Below, piece by piece: positions 1 to 10,043 of a stretch of DNA of 41,651 bases. Both the position numbers and the translations under genes were made by a program. How positions within the stretch are numbered: the first letter of the stretch is position 1; every line of letters starts with the position of its first letter. This stretch comes from an uncultured Parvularculaceae bacterium (GTDB taxonomy: Bacteria; Pseudomonadota; Alphaproteobacteria; Caulobacterales; Parvularculaceae): contig CAJXLJ010000026.1 of the NCBI GenBank assembly GCA_913055785.1, positions 1 through 41,651 on the forward strand. The letters run 5' to 3'. Below the pieces are notes generated by a model. That model was not told the DNA's origin and searched no databases. It saw only the letters and a program-made list of their open reading frames with translations.

Positions 1-655
<655 letters not shown>

Positions 656-700
656 GGGATGCTCCGGTTTCACGCTGCAGTCGGGGGCCCGCCCTTATGG

Positions 701-715
701 TTACCCCTTTGTTAA
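701..715 (-). promoter_or_regulatory. Candidate CtrA box (ftsZ-proximal), followed by a GANTC site
   Basis: On the plus strand the site reads TTAC-N7-TTAA, one mismatch from the CtrA consensus TTAA-N7-TTAA. A GATTC (GANTC, CcrM methylation target) lies at 717-721, one base beyond the box. The site is about 46-60 bases upstream of the ftsZ start codon. That CtrA and CcrM control ftsZ is known from Caulobacter; its use here is inferred. Confidence 0.5.
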
Positions 716-743
716 AGATTCGTTCAGAACCCTTTCTAAAAGG

Positions 744-758
744 TTAACAGCCCCTTAA
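744..758 (-). promoter_or_regulatory. Candidate CtrA box with perfect TTAA-N7-TTAA match
   Basis: TTAACAGCCCCTTAA matches the full CtrA consensus with exact 7-base spacing. It lies 7 bases beyond the ftsA stop codon and about 90 bases upstream of ftsZ. It is 43 bases from the second box at 701-715. The ctrA gene itself is at 20077-20778. Repression of ftsZ by CtrA is established in Caulobacter crescentus; the same role here is inference. Confidence 0.6.
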
Positions 759-765
759 CCGCGTA

Positions 766-2037
766 TCAGAATTTTGCGCGCAACCACGCTCGAGCGCCGC
801 CAAGGAAAGCTGACCGCGTTAAGGAATGAGGTGATTGGCTCGGCGCGCCAAGCGTTAAATTGTCTTCGCTGCGCACATTCATGCAGTGCTGAATGATCCC
901 GGCGCAAACTGAAAAGCCGGGCGCGGTCGCCGCCTCCGGCGCGCCGGCGATCGACACCGGACGGCCGTTGCGGCATTTCATGGATAACGTTTTCTCCGCG
1001 ATCTCGCGCGCGCCGACCAGGAGACTGCCGCCGCCGGTGATCACCGCACGGCGAAGGCCGCTGCGGCGAAGTCTGTCGTCCGGCAAGCGTTCGGCGACAA
1101 GTTCAAAGATCTCCTCGACCCGGGGGATGATCACTTCGCACAGGTCGGCGCGTGAGGCGCGCGCCGTTTCGCCGATGTCGCCAAGCTGCGGGAAGTCGAC
1201 GAACCGGTGTTCGTCGCCGGGTCCGATCAGCGCGGCGCCGTAAAGCGTCTTGATGCGCTCGGCCTGAACGAGCGGCGAGCCGAATATCTGCGCAATGTCC
1301 TTGGTGATGTGACCGCCGCCAGCGCCAACCCCGCCGCAATCGACAAGCACGCCGTGATCGTAAACCGCATAACCGGTCGAGGCGGCGCCGATATCGATGA
1401 GAACGACGCCGAGCTCTTTTTCGTCCTCGATCAGCGTTGCTTCCGCCGCCGCATAAGGGGCGGCGACGAATTCCTCGGCGGCAAGCCCGCAGCGCTCGAT
1501 GAGAGACGACAGGTTATCGAGTACGCTCTGACGGGCGCCGACGCCGATCATTTCGGTCGACAGGACCGCGCCGTTCAGGCCGACCGGATCTCCGTCAATC
1601 TCCTCACCGTCAAGGCGAAAGCCGGTCGGCATGGCGTGCAGGACCGCGTCTTCCGGCGCGACGGCGATGGCGGCGCCTTCCGTCAGCGTGTCCGCAACGT
1701 CTTCTTCGGTGACGACGCCGTCAGCAATTTCGATGTCGACCGCGATGCGTCTGGTGCGCAACGCCCTGCCCGGCACGGCGACGCCGACGCGATGAACGCG
1801 GGCGCCTGCCATGCGTTCCGCGGCGTCGACCGCGTGGCGCAGCCCCGCCTCAAACTGCTCGGCGGCGTGACCGCCGCCGCTCCTCGACGGAACGCCGTTG
1901 TGACCGACGCCGACGATCTCCGCATGAGCCGAGAAATCGTTTTCCTGCGTGACGCGCGCAATGAAACAGGAGACTTTCGACGCGCCGATATCAACAGCGG
2001 CGATTAATTGCTGGTCTTTTCCGCGTCGAAGCAACAT
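766..2037 (-). CDS. ftsA: Cell division protein FtsA
   Basis: FtsA is the actin-like ATPase that tethers FtsZ filaments to the inner membrane and recruits later divisome proteins. The 423-residue protein has the actin-fold motifs in order: phosphate-1 loop VDIGASKVS (15-23), phosphate-2 loop LIDIGAASTGYAVY (213-226) and adenosine loop ITGGGSLL (333-340). The last 16 residues, ending GGARAWLRAKF, look like the basic amphipathic helix that inserts into the membrane. Length is normal for the family. It follows ftsQ after 42 bp and precedes ftsZ, the usual order. Confidence 0.96.
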   Translation of the reverse strand: MLLRRGKDQQLIAAVDIGASKVSCFIARVTQENDFSAHAEIVGVGHNGVPSRSGGGHAAEQFEAGLRHAVDAAERMAGARVHRVGVAVPGRALRTRRIAVDIEIADGVVTEEDVADTLTEGAAIAVAPEDAVLHAMPTGFRLDGEEIDGDPVGLNGAVLSTEMIGVGARQSVLDNLSSLIERCGLAAEEFVAAPYAAAEATLIEDEKELGVVLIDIGAASTGYAVYDHGVLVDCGGVGAGGGHITKDIAQIFGSPLVQAERIKTLYGAALIGPGDEHRFVDFPQLGDIGETARASRADLCEVIIPRVEEIFELVAERLPDDRLRRSGLRRAVITGGGSLLVGAREIAEKTLSMKCRNGRPVSIAGAPEAATAPGFSVCAGIIQHCMNVRSEDNLTLGAPSQSPHSLTRSAFLGGARAWLRAKF

Positions 2038-2079
2038 CGCCCGCCAATTCTCCGGTTGCGTAGTTTTATAAGCCGTTCG

Positions 2080-2943
2080 TCACCGCGTACGTTCTATCGC
2101 CGGCGCGACTTCGCCGGCCCCGATCTCGCGATAGACAAGATGGTTAGGGTCGCGAAGATCGATATATTCGAGTTTCTGGTCAAGCAATCCGTATGCGGCG
2201 TGGAGCCTTGCAAGATCGTGCACGGCGTCCTCGTATCCGTCTTCGGGAAACTTCACGTCGGCGCCGGAATTGAGCCGCACGTTCCAGCGCCGGTCGCCGA
2301 CGCGAATGAGCGCCGAGGCGGCGCCCCAGAGCGCCGGTTCGCTGCGCAGCGCTTTCAGCATGCCCGAAGCCGAACCCGGCGCGCCGGCGCCGACGATCAG
2401 CGGCAGGTTTGAATATTCAAAAGCATCGATCTGGCGAATGACGGCGCCTGACTGATCGATGAGGTGCAACGCCCCGGAAAGCTGCCAGACGGCGGCCGGC
2501 TCACGTTCGCGCACGGAAACATGGATGGTGTTCGGCCACAGCCGCGACACCGCCGCGGAACGCACCCAGCCGAGTTCCTCAACCCGCGCCTGCGCCGCGT
2601 AAGGGTCGAAATGCGCTATCGACGCGCCCATGACCGGGCCGAGCGCCGCGAGCAGCTCTTCCTCGCTGACATGTTCAAAACCTCTTGCGGTGATGCGATT
2701 GATTTCGAACCCGGCGGCGACGGTGACGCCGTCCGTAAAACGGCTGACGCGCTCGCCTAGGAGCCCGACATAACCGCCCGACCACAACAACACGGCGGCC
2801 AGCACGGCGACAACCGTGACGCCAGCGGCGGCGGCGGTCGAATATCGTGAGACAAGCGCGGCGACCGTACCGGGCAAGCCCGTCTTTTGTGCTTTCTTTT
2901 TGGTTTTGCGCGCGGGGGCGCGCTTCTTTTTCACCTTAGGCAT
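2080..2943 (-). CDS. ftsQ: Cell division protein FtsQ
   Basis: FtsQ is a single-pass inner membrane protein with a periplasmic POTRA domain that links early and late divisome components. I chose ATG 2943 ([11 protein letters not shown]) because GGAGGA sits 6 bases upstream; an in-frame ATG at 2964 has no such site. The 287-residue product has a very basic cytoplasmic tail, a hydrophobic segment at about residues 40-60, a POTRA region beginning [15 protein letters not shown] (about 79 onward) and a C-terminal beta-rich domain. The start overlaps the end of ddl by 13 bp, implying translational coupling. Confidence 0.94.
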   Translation of the reverse strand: MPKVKKKRAPARKTKKKAQKTGLPGTVAALVSRYSTAAAAGVTVVAVLAAVLLWSGGYVGLLGERVSRFTDGVTVAAGFEINRITARGFEHVSEEELLAALGPVMGASIAHFDPYAAQARVEELGWVRSAAVSRLWPNTIHVSVREREPAAVWQLSGALHLIDQSGAVIRQIDAFEYSNLPLIVGAGAPGSASGMLKALRSEPALWGAASALIRVGDRRWNVRLNSGADVKFPEDGYEDAVHDLARLHAAYGLLDQKLEYIDLRDPNHLVYREIGAGEVAPAIERTR

Positions 2944-3857
2944 GATGCGTCCTCCACGATCCAAGCGCAGAGTTCCTTGAAGGGAACGCCGACAAACGCC
3001 GCTTGTTCAGGCGCAAGCGATGTTGGCGTCAGACCCGGCTGCGTATTCACTTCAAGACAATAAAGCTGTTCGCCTTCCGCATTCTCGTCATAACGGAAGT
3101 CGGCGCGGGAAACGCCGCGGCAACCGAGCGCCTGATGCGCCTTGAGCGCGAGGTCAAGGCAGCGTTCGGTAATGTCCGCCGGAATCTCTGCGGGGAGAAC
3201 ATGCTTCGACCCGCCCGCCGCATATTTTGCTTCGTAATCGTAAAAGGCGAGCGCGGTGGTGATCTCGGTGACGCAAAGCGCGCGGTCGCCCATGACCGCA
3301 ACCGTCAGTTCGCGGCCGGGAATGAATTTCTCGACCAGCACCTCTTCGCCCAGCGCCCACTCTTTGCTGGTGAGTTCTTCGGGCGGGCGGTTGTCGCCCT
3401 CGCGCACGATATAAACCCCGACAGACGACCCCTGCGCGTTGGGTTTGACCACATAGGGCGGCTTCATCACATGGCCGCCGGCGGCCTCAAGCCGCGAGAC
3501 GATCTTGCCATAGGGCGAGGGAATGCCGGCGTCTTCGAACACCGCCTTGGCGCGCTGCTTGTCCATCGCCAGCGCCGAGGCGAGCACGCCGGAATGAGAA
3601 TAGGGAATGTTCATGAGTTCAAGGAGGCCCTGCACGCAGCCGTCCTCGCCCCACTGGCCGTGCAGCGCATTGAAAGCCGCGTCAGGCTTGAGGTCGGCAA
3701 GGCGCGCCGCCAGTTCGCGGTCGACATCGATCTCGACGGCGTCGTATCCGGCTTCGCGCAACGCCTTCGCGGCTTCCGCGCCGGAGACAAGCGAGACCTC
3801 GCGCTCCGGCGACCAGCCCCCCTTGAGGACTGCGATGCGGTTATACTTCCTGCTCAT
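2931..3857 (-). CDS. ddl: D-alanine--D-alanine ligase
   Basis: Ddl makes the D-Ala-D-Ala dipeptide that MurF adds to the peptidoglycan precursor. The 308-residue ATP-grasp protein shows [10 protein letters not shown] (13-22) for D-Ala binding, LHGQWGEDG (65-73), YSHSG (86-90), and near the C-terminus [10 protein letters not shown], the magnesium/ATP segment. The start at 3857 forms an ATGA overlap with the murB stop; an upstream in-frame start at 3884 would give 9 extra residues with no family support. It sits between murB and ftsQ as in many Proteobacteria (ddlB position). Confidence 0.96.
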   Translation of the reverse strand: MSRKYNRIAVLKGGWSPEREVSLVSGAEAAKALREAGYDAVEIDVDRELAARLADLKPDAAFNALHGQWGEDGCVQGLLELMNIPYSHSGVLASALAMDKQRAKAVFEDAGIPSPYGKIVSRLEAAGGHVMKPPYVVKPNAQGSSVGVYIVREGDNRPPEELTSKEWALGEEVLVEKFIPGRELTVAVMGDRALCVTEITTALAFYDYEAKYAAGGSKHVLPAEIPADITERCLDLALKAHQALGCRGVSRADFRYDENAEGEQLYCLEVNTQPGLTPTSLAPEQAAFVGVPFKELCAWIVEDASCLR

Positions 3858-4771
3858 GCCTCGCCGATCCGCCTTATTTCCCAATGCAACTCAATGCCGG
3901 TATTCGTTAAGACATCCTTACGTAAAGACTCTATTAAGGTTTCAAGATCCGCCGCGGTCGCCTTGCCGCGATTGATCATGAAATTGCAGTGGCGTTCCGA
4001 GACTTGCGCGTCGCCGACGACGCGGCCCCTGCCCCCGATCTCGTCGATGATCTGCCAGGATTTGCGCCCGCCGGATAACGCTGGATCGGGATTGGCGAAG
4101 GTCGACCCGCCGGTGCGCTCGCGGATCGGCTGGGTCTCTTCGCGCTGGCGGCTGATCTCGTCCATGCGGGCGGTAATCTCCGCCGGATCGCCCGGCGTCC
4201 CTTCGAACGTCGCGCTCGTGAAGAAGAGCCCGCCGGCCGCTTCACAATGGCGATAGGAAAAACCCATCTCTTCATTGGAAAGCACGCGGCGCTCGCCCTG
4301 CCGCGTATAGGCGACGGCTTCGACCATCACGTCTTTCGTCTCGCCGCCATAGGCGCCGGCGTTCATGGCGAGGGCGCCGCCAATGGTCCCCGGCACGCCG
4401 CGATAGAATTCAAGACCCGCAATCCCGGCTTGCGCCGCCGCCTTCGCGACCTGCGCGTCGATGGCCGCCGCGCCGGCGATGACGCGAAGGCCGTCCGTAT
4501 CGATCTTGCGAAAAGGCGAGCCCAGACGAATGACGACGCCCCTGACGCCGCCGTCGCGCACTAAGAGATTCGATCCGACGCCCATAGGATAGACGGGAAT
4601 CTCTTCGGGCGTGTTTTTTAAAAAATGCGCCAGGTCGTCTTCGTCCGCCGGCATGAAGAGCACATCCGCCGGCCCGCCGACGCGAAACCAGGTGAGCGCC
4701 GACAAATCCGCATTTTCGATATACTTGCCGCGGACGGTTGGAAGGACAGCAAGCGCAATACGCTTTCTCAT
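3854..4771 (-). CDS. murB: UDP-N-acetylenolpyruvoylglucosamine reductase MurB
   Basis: MurB reduces UDP-GlcNAc-enolpyruvate to UDP-MurNAc with FAD and NADPH. The product from ATG 4771 is 305 residues. It contains [11 protein letters not shown] near the N-terminus (FAD-binding PCMH fold), [22 protein letters not shown] in the middle and GSTFANP then LHWEIR near the C-terminus, where the catalytic Glu lies. The open frame continues upstream to 4885, but those 38 codons are made from the intergenic palindromic repeat at 4782-4898, so I reject that start. The ribosome binding site at 4771 is weak. Its stop overlaps the ddl start. Confidence 0.94.
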   Translation of the reverse strand: MRKRIALAVLPTVRGKYIENADLSALTWFRVGGPADVLFMPADEDDLAHFLKNTPEEIPVYPMGVGSNLLVRDGGVRGVVIRLGSPFRKIDTDGLRVIAGAAAIDAQVAKAAAQAGIAGLEFYRGVPGTIGGALAMNAGAYGGETKDVMVEAVAYTRQGERRVLSNEEMGFSYRHCEAAGGLFFTSATFEGTPGDPAEITARMDEISRQREETQPIRERTGGSTFANPDPALSGGRKSWQIIDEIGGRGRVVGDAQVSERHCNFMINRGKATAADLETLIESLRKDVLTNTGIELHWEIRRIGEA

Positions 4772-4781
4772 CAAAGACCAA

Positions 4782-4898
4782 CCCTCATCCTGAGGCGCTT
4801 TTGCGCAGCAAAAGCCTCGAAGGATGCGCCGCAAGCGCCCCGCTCGCCACTCATCCTTCGAGGCTCGACGCTTCGCGTCTCGCACCTCAGGATGAGGG
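4782..4898. repeat. Composite palindromic intergenic repeat (REP/MITE-like) between murC and murB
   Basis: A 117-bp nested structure fills the 153-bp murC-murB gap. Outer arms of 14 bp are CCCTCATCCTGAGG (4782-4795) and its exact reverse complement (4885-4898). Inside lie a hairpin 4797-4804/4808-4815 (GCTTTTGC with a 3-base loop), a second 14-bp perfect arm pair AGCCTCGAAGGATG (4813-4826) and 4852-4865, and a small hairpin 4867-4871/4875-4879. Similar CCTCATCCTGAGG...CTCGAAGGATGAGG elements are, from memory, widespread intergenic repeats in alphaproteobacterial genomes. It would be transcribed as a large hairpin inside the dcw mRNA. Confidence 0.85.
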
Positions 4899-4924
4899 CC
4901 GTTTTTTGCTGCACATGCATGAGG

Positions 4925-6376
4925 CTACTTTCCAAACTCCGCCAACCGTACCGCCAGCGCATTGGCGTGCTTGGTGATGTCACCGGCGCCCAGGCAGATG
5001 ACATAGTCGCCCGGCTCCGCAAGATCGGCGATCAGCGACGGCAGCTTGTCGAAGCTTTCGAGCGCGCGCGCATCCTTGTGGCCGTGGGCTTCCAGCCCCG
5101 CGACCAGCGCGTCGCGATGAACGCCTTCAATGGGCGCCTCGCCCGCTGCATAGACATCGGCGATCAGCGCCAGGTCCGCCTCATTGAGACAGCCGCAGAA
5201 TTCATCGAACAGATCCTGCAGCCGCGTATAGCGATGCGGCTGGACAACGGCGATGATCTTGCCTTTGGAAACATTGCGCGCCGCGCGCAGGACGGCGGCG
5301 ATCTCCGCCGGGTGGTGGCCGTAATCGTCGATGATCTTGACGCCCTTCCACTCGCCCGCGACCGTGAAGCGGCGCTTGACGCCCGCGAAATTCGAAAGCC
5401 CGGCGCGGATATTATCGTCGCTCGCGCCGAGGCGCTTGGCGATGATCGCGGCGGGGAGCGAGTTCAGGACATTATGCACGCCGGGCATCGGCAGCTTCAC
5501 GGCGTTGATACGGCCGACCTCCTTGCCGCGCTCGCGAAAGACAATGTCGTAATGCGACGCGTCGTCCTTATAGGAAATGTTTTCAGCGCGCACATCCGCC
5601 TGCGGATTGGCGCCGTAGGTGACGAGCCGGCGGTCGGTGACGCGGCCCACCAGCGCCTGCACTTCCGGATGATCGAGGCAGACAATGCCGAACCCGTAAA
5701 ACGGCGTGTTCTCGATGAACAGGTCGAACGCTTCGCGCAATTCATCGAAACCGCCCCAGTGATCGAGATGCTCCGGGTCGATATTGGTGACGACCGCGAT
5801 GGTCGTCGGCAGGCGAAGGAAAGCGCCGTCGGATTCATCCGCCTCGACCACCATCCAGTCGCCTTCGCCGAGGCGCGCATTGGTGCCGTAAGCGTTGATG
5901 ACGCCGCCATTGATGACGGTCGGGTCGAGCCCGGCCTCGTCTAGCAGCGCGGCGACCATGGTCGTCGTCGTCGTCTTGCCATGGGTGCCGGCGATCGACA
6001 CCGTCCATTTCAGCCGCATCAGCTCGGCGAGCATGTCGGCGCGGCGCACCACCGGAATATGACGCGCGCGGGCGGCGGCGACCTCCGGATTGCTGCGCTT
6101 GATCGCCGTTGAAATCACCACCGCTTCGGCGCCGTGAATATTTTCCGGCGCATGACCGATGGCGATCTCGATGCCCTTCTCGCGCAGACGCTGCACATTC
6201 GGGCCGTCGGCGACGTCAGAGCCGCGCACCTCGTAACCGAGATTGTGCATCACTTCCGCGATGCCGCTCATGCCGATACCGCCAATGCCGACGAAATGAA
6301 TGACACCGACGCCGAACGGCAGACGCACCTTGATCTTCGGCGGATCGATTTTCGAAAATTTCCTGTCTTCAGCCAT
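4925..6376 (-). CDS. murC: UDP-N-acetylmuramate--L-alanine ligase MurC
   Basis: MurC adds L-Ala to UDP-MurNAc, the first of the ATP-dependent Mur ligase steps in the cytoplasm. The 483-residue product has the N-terminal Rossmann motif [13 protein letters not shown] (30-42), the ATP loop GTHGKTTTT (130-138), the central Mur ligase sequence [12 protein letters not shown], and the C-terminal domain with [10 protein letters not shown], which is typical of MurC. Length is usual. It is 11 bp downstream of murG and is separated from murB by a palindromic repeat. Confidence 0.97.
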   Translation of the reverse strand: MAEDRKFSKIDPPKIKVRLPFGVGVIHFVGIGGIGMSGIAEVMHNLGYEVRGSDVADGPNVQRLREKGIEIAIGHAPENIHGAEAVVISTAIKRSNPEVAAARARHIPVVRRADMLAELMRLKWTVSIAGTHGKTTTTTMVAALLDEAGLDPTVINGGVINAYGTNARLGEGDWMVVEADESDGAFLRLPTTIAVVTNIDPEHLDHWGGFDELREAFDLFIENTPFYGFGIVCLDHPEVQALVGRVTDRRLVTYGANPQADVRAENISYKDDASHYDIVFRERGKEVGRINAVKLPMPGVHNVLNSLPAAIIAKRLGASDDNIRAGLSNFAGVKRRFTVAGEWKGVKIIDDYGHHPAEIAAVLRAARNVSKGKIIAVVQPHRYTRLQDLFDEFCGCLNEADLALIADVYAAGEAPIEGVHRDALVAGLEAHGHKDARALESFDKLPSLIADLAEPGDYVICLGAGDITKHANALAVRLAEFGK

Positions 6377-6387
6377 TACTCAACAAC

Positions 6388-7494
6388 TTACGCCGCTTGC
6401 CGCGCGTTTAACAGCGCCTCCACCTGATCCGCAAGCGCCGCCGCTGCGCCTTGTTTGACGCGGCCCCGCGCCGCCTCGGCCATGGCTTCAAGCCTTCCCG
6501 GGTTGGCGATCAGCGTTTCAAGCGCCGCTTTCAGCGCGTCCTCGTTAAACCGGCTTTCCGGCAGAAGAATGGCCGCGCTCGCCTCGGAAAGAACACGGGC
6601 GTTGCCGGTCTGGTGGTCGTCCATGGCGATGCCGAGCGGTGCGAGGATCGAGCCCCTGCCGATGGTCGAAAGCTCAGTGACTGTGGAAGCGCCGGCGCGG
6701 GAGATCACGAGATGCGCCGCCGCCATGCGTTCGGGGAGATCGGTGAAGAACGGCGCGACTTCCGCCTGAACGCCGGCAGCGTCATAGGCGGCCTTGACGC
6801 TTTCCATATCCGCTTCGCGCGCCTGATGAACAACGCGCAGTCTTCTGCGCAAAGTTTCAGGCAGGCTCGCAATTGCACTCACCGGGGCCGATGAAAAAAG
6901 CGTCGCGCCCTGACTGCCGCCAAAGATCAAAATACCAATCGGATCGTTTTCGCCCGCCGGCGGCAGAGGCGCATTTTTCAGCGCGGCGACGGCGTCGCGC
7001 ACCGGATTGCCGACTTCAATGGCTGCAACGCCAGCGGGAAGTTTTTCAAGCACCGGAAACGCATGCGCCGTGAACGCCGCGCCTTTGACAAGCAACCGAT
7101 TGGCGCGACCGAGAACGCCGTTCTGTTCGTGCACGCCGTAAGGAATGTGCATGAACGACGCGGCTTTCATCGCCGGCAGCGACGGATAGCCGCCGAATCC
7201 TACCGCCGCGACCGGCTTGCGCTTCCTGAATTCGCGCAGCGCCGTGAAGAGGCCTTGCGCAATCGAGACGGCGGCGAAGCCTTTCGCAATCGGTCCGCCG
7301 ATTGACGGCGTCGCCGCGGAGATCTGAAACATCTCATCCGCCGGAAAGCTATCCGTATATCGCGCGCCGCGCGCATCGGTGACCAGAAGAACACGCCGGC
7401 CGCGCCGCTTCAGCTCCTGCGCCAGCGCCTCGGCGGGAAACATGTGTCCGCCGGAGCCGCCCGCCGCCAATGCAATGGGGTGCGTCTCCGTCAC
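6388..7494 (-). CDS. murG: UDP-GlcNAc:lipid I N-acetylglucosaminyltransferase MurG
   Basis: MurG transfers GlcNAc to lipid I on the cytoplasmic face of the membrane to make lipid II. The 368-residue product begins at GTG 7494, which overlaps the ftsW stop as GTGA; 70 upstream in-frame codons run antiphase inside ftsW and are not MurG. Motifs are the N-terminal G-loop AGGSGGH (11-17), the second G loop IFGGSQGA, and the donor-site segment ISRAGASTVTELSTIGRGSILAPLG. It is a GT-B fold (GT28) enzyme of normal length. Confidence 0.96.
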   Translation of the reverse strand: MTETHPIALAAGGSGGHMFPAEALAQELKRRGRRVLLVTDARGARYTDSFPADEMFQISAATPSIGGPIAKGFAAVSIAQGLFTALREFRKRKPVAAVGFGGYPSLPAMKAASFMHIPYGVHEQNGVLGRANRLLVKGAAFTAHAFPVLEKLPAGVAAIEVGNPVRDAVAALKNAPLPPAGENDPIGILIFGGSQGATLFSSAPVSAIASLPETLRRRLRVVHQAREADMESVKAAYDAAGVQAEVAPFFTDLPERMAAAHLVISRAGASTVTELSTIGRGSILAPLGIAMDDHQTGNARVLSEASAAILLPESRFNEDALKAALETLIANPGRLEAMAEAARGRVKQGAAAALADQVEALLNARQAA

Positions 7495-8627
7495 GGCATG
7501 ATGTCCTTGCGCCGCCAAACGCCCTGATGAGAGCGGGTGAGCGCGATGATAAGCCCGACTGTCAGCCCGGTCGCCAGCAGCGAAGAGCCGCCGTAGGAGA
7601 TGAACGGCAGCGTCATGCCTTTGGCCGGAAGCGCCCTCAAGGAAACGCCGATATTGATGATCGCCTGCAGCCCGATAATCGCCGCCAGCCCGGTCACTGC
7701 GCACCGCGCAAAGAGACCGCGGCGCGATGCGGCGATCCAGAACGCGCGCGCGACGAAGACCGCGAACAGCGAAATGATCAGAACGCCGATCAGGAGACCG
7801 TATTCCTCCGTCGCGGCGGCGAAGATGAAATCCGTATGCGCATCGGGGAGCGCGCCTTTCACCGCCGCCGCATCGCCGCGCCCGATGACGCCGCCATTGG
7901 CCACCGTCTCGATCGCGCGGTCGACCTGATAGGTTTCCGCCGCGCCGGGTTTGAAGAATCCGTCAATACGCGCGGCGACATGCGATGAAAGAAAGTAGCC
8001 GGCGGTGAGCGCCGCAAAGCCCGCCCCTGCAAGCAGCGCGATCCACAGCCAGCTCCAGCCGGCGATAAAGAACATCAACGCCCAGACCGCTGTTACGAGC
8101 GCCCACTGGCCGAAGTCCGGCTGCATAAGCAAAAGCCCCGCAAGCACGACATATAATCCCATGGCAAGCGCGCCGCCGGGAAAGCGCGGATCGCGCGCGC
8201 CTTCAGCCATCATCCACGCCGCTGCGATCACAAAACCGGGCTTGGCGAATTCAGACGGCTGCAGGGATAAGAGGCCGAGATCAATCCAGCGTTTCGATCC
8301 GTTGATCCCCGATGAAAACAGGAGCGCCGCCAGCATCAAAAGGACGGCGCCCGCGAACATGACGACGCCGAACCGGCGCGCCTGTAAGGGTGAAAGAAAC
8401 GAAATCGCGACCATGGCGCCGATCGCCGGGCCGAGGAAAATCATCTGACGGATCGGAAAATAGAACTCGTTTGAAATCCGCAAACGCCCCGCCGCCGCCG
8501 GGCCCGCCGCCAGGAGAACGATCACGCCAATGACAATGATAGGCGCGAGCACGGCGAGCAGCGTGTGGTCCACCGACCACCACCAGCGGCCGAAGACGGA
8601 ATTGTCAGCGCGGGAAAGCGATTTCAT
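7491..8627 (-). CDS. ftsW: Lipid II polymerase FtsW
   Basis: FtsW is the SEDS-family glycosyltransferase that polymerises septal peptidoglycan together with FtsI. The 378-residue protein has about ten hydrophobic segments, the first near residues 23-45. It carries the SEDS signatures SLQPSEFAKPG in the middle and LPAKGMTLPFISYGGSS near the C-terminus. A short cytoplasmic N-terminus (MKSLSRADNSVFGRWWW) precedes the first membrane span. It overlaps murD upstream by ATGA and murG downstream by GTGA, so its synthesis is probably coupled to both. Confidence 0.96.
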   Translation of the reverse strand: MKSLSRADNSVFGRWWWSVDHTLLAVLAPIIVIGVIVLLAAGPAAAGRLRISNEFYFPIRQMIFLGPAIGAMVAISFLSPLQARRFGVVMFAGAVLLMLAALLFSSGINGSKRWIDLGLLSLQPSEFAKPGFVIAAAWMMAEGARDPRFPGGALAMGLYVVLAGLLLMQPDFGQWALVTAVWALMFFIAGWSWLWIALLAGAGFAALTAGYFLSSHVAARIDGFFKPGAAETYQVDRAIETVANGGVIGRGDAAAVKGALPDAHTDFIFAAATEEYGLLIGVLIISLFAVFVARAFWIAASRRGLFARCAVTGLAAIIGLQAIINIGVSLRALPAKGMTLPFISYGGSSLLATGLTVGLIIALTRSHQGVWRRKDIMP

Positions 8628-10036
8628 GCGGCAGCTCCATTTTCCGCCGGCAATTCGGCGACAAGCGATTTGAAGGCGGCGCCGCGTTCTTCGAAATTTT
8701 TGAACTGATCATAGGACGCACAGGCCGGCGAGAGCAGCACAACCGGCTGCGGCGCATCGGATGCAGCCGCATCCGCCGCCGCTTTCGCCACTGCTTTTTT
8801 AAGATCGCGCGACAGGATGGTTTTCACTTCGCCAGCAAGCTGTTCCTTGAATTCGTCGGCCGCTTCGCCGATGAGATAAGCGCAGCGCACAGGCCCGAGC
8901 TTGCCTTTCAGAGTGGAAAGCCCGCCCTCTTTCGCCTTGCCGCCGACAATCCAGTAAATGTCGTCGAACGCCGCCAGCGCGCGCGCCGCCGCATCCGCGT
9001 TAGTGGCTTTGGAATCGTTGATAAAGAGCGTCTTGCCGATCCGCCCCGCCTCTTCCATGCGATGCGGCAGGCTCGCGAAATGGTTCGCCGCATTGGCGAC
9101 AAGCGCCGGCGAGACGCCAAGAGAAACACAGGCCGCAAGCGCCGCCGCCGCGTTTTGCTGGTTGTGAACGCCGCGAAGCCCGCGCGCGGAAGAGATATCC
9201 CCGGCGCGATTGGTCTTGCCGTCGAAATTGTAAAAGAGCTTGCCGTCAAGCGCATAGGCGCCGCGTCCGAGCGTGCCTTGCGCCGATACGGGCAGTACTT
9301 TCGGAGCGCCTTTCGCGGTCATTTCCGTGCAAAGCGCCTGTCCGTAAGGATCGTCGACGCCGATGATCGCCACGTCGCCCGCTGACTGATTGAGGAAGAT
9401 ACGTTTCTTGGCGGTAAGATAACCGTCGACGCTCCCATGCCGCTCGATGTGATCCGGCGAAAGATTGAGAAACACCGCCGCATCCGCCTTGAGGCTCGAT
9501 GTGAGATCGAGCTGGAACGATGAAAGCTCCAGCACATAGATCGCGTTCTTCTCGGGCGCGGGCAGCGACAGCGCCGCCTCGCCGATATTGCCGCCCACAT
9601 GGGCTTCCTCGCCGACTTCCCGAAGGATATGGCCGATCAGAGCCGCCGTCGTCGATTTGCCATTCGAACCGGTGACCGCAACAATGCGCGGCCGCTCGCG
9701 TTCGGGCAGCGCATTCACCGCACGGGCGAACAGCTCCACATCGCCGACCACCGGGATTTTTTCCATGCGCGCCTTCCTGACAATCGGATGCGGCTTTGGA
9801 TGGGTGAGCGGCACGCCGGGGCTGACGACCACGAGCGCCATCTCTTTCCACGGCCATTCTTTCGGGTGTTCCGAGCGATATTCCGTATCCGCTGTTTTGG
9901 CGCGCGCGCCCGCATTCTCGTCCCAGGTGAAGACTTTCGCGCCCGAGGCGACGAGCGCCTCGCAGGTCGCAATACCGCTGACGCCCAGTCCGAAGACGCC
10001 GACCGATTGCTTTTTTACGTCCGGGACAAGGATCAT
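8624..10036 (-). CDS. murD: UDP-N-acetylmuramoylalanine--D-glutamate ligase MurD
   Basis: MurD adds D-Glu to UDP-MurNAc-L-Ala. The 470-residue product has an N-terminal Rossmann motif VFGLGVSGIATCEAL (14-28), the ATP loop VTGSNGKSTTAALIG (121-135), the central LSPDHIERHGS segment and the C-terminal FINDSKATNADA and LLSPACASYDQF motifs, which are diagnostic for MurD. Length is slightly above the E. coli enzyme. The start is 7 bp from the mraY stop; no other start competes well. Confidence 0.96.
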   Translation of the reverse strand: MILVPDVKKQSVGVFGLGVSGIATCEALVASGAKVFTWDENAGARAKTADTEYRSEHPKEWPWKEMALVVVSPGVPLTHPKPHPIVRKARMEKIPVVGDVELFARAVNALPERERPRIVAVTGSNGKSTTAALIGHILREVGEEAHVGGNIGEAALSLPAPEKNAIYVLELSSFQLDLTSSLKADAAVFLNLSPDHIERHGSVDGYLTAKKRIFLNQSAGDVAIIGVDDPYGQALCTEMTAKGAPKVLPVSAQGTLGRGAYALDGKLFYNFDGKTNRAGDISSARGLRGVHNQQNAAAALAACVSLGVSPALVANAANHFASLPHRMEEAGRIGKTLFINDSKATNADAAARALAAFDDIYWIVGGKAKEGGLSTLKGKLGPVRCAYLIGEAADEFKEQLAGEVKTILSRDLKKAVAKAAADAAASDAPQPVVLLSPACASYDQFKNFEERGAAFKSLVAELPAENGAAA

Positions 10037-10043
10037 TGGGCGC

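Noticed and set aside
4772-4885. N-terminal extension of MurB by 38 codons
   Set aside because: The extra codons come from the palindromic repeat, do not resemble MurB, and the family N-terminus fits the ATG at 4771.
3003-5944. Very long plus-strand open frames (417 and 439 codons) opposite ddl, murB and murC
   Set aside because: They are antisense shadows of conserved Mur genes in GC-rich DNA, have Arg/Ala/Asp-rich low-complexity translations and no matching domains.
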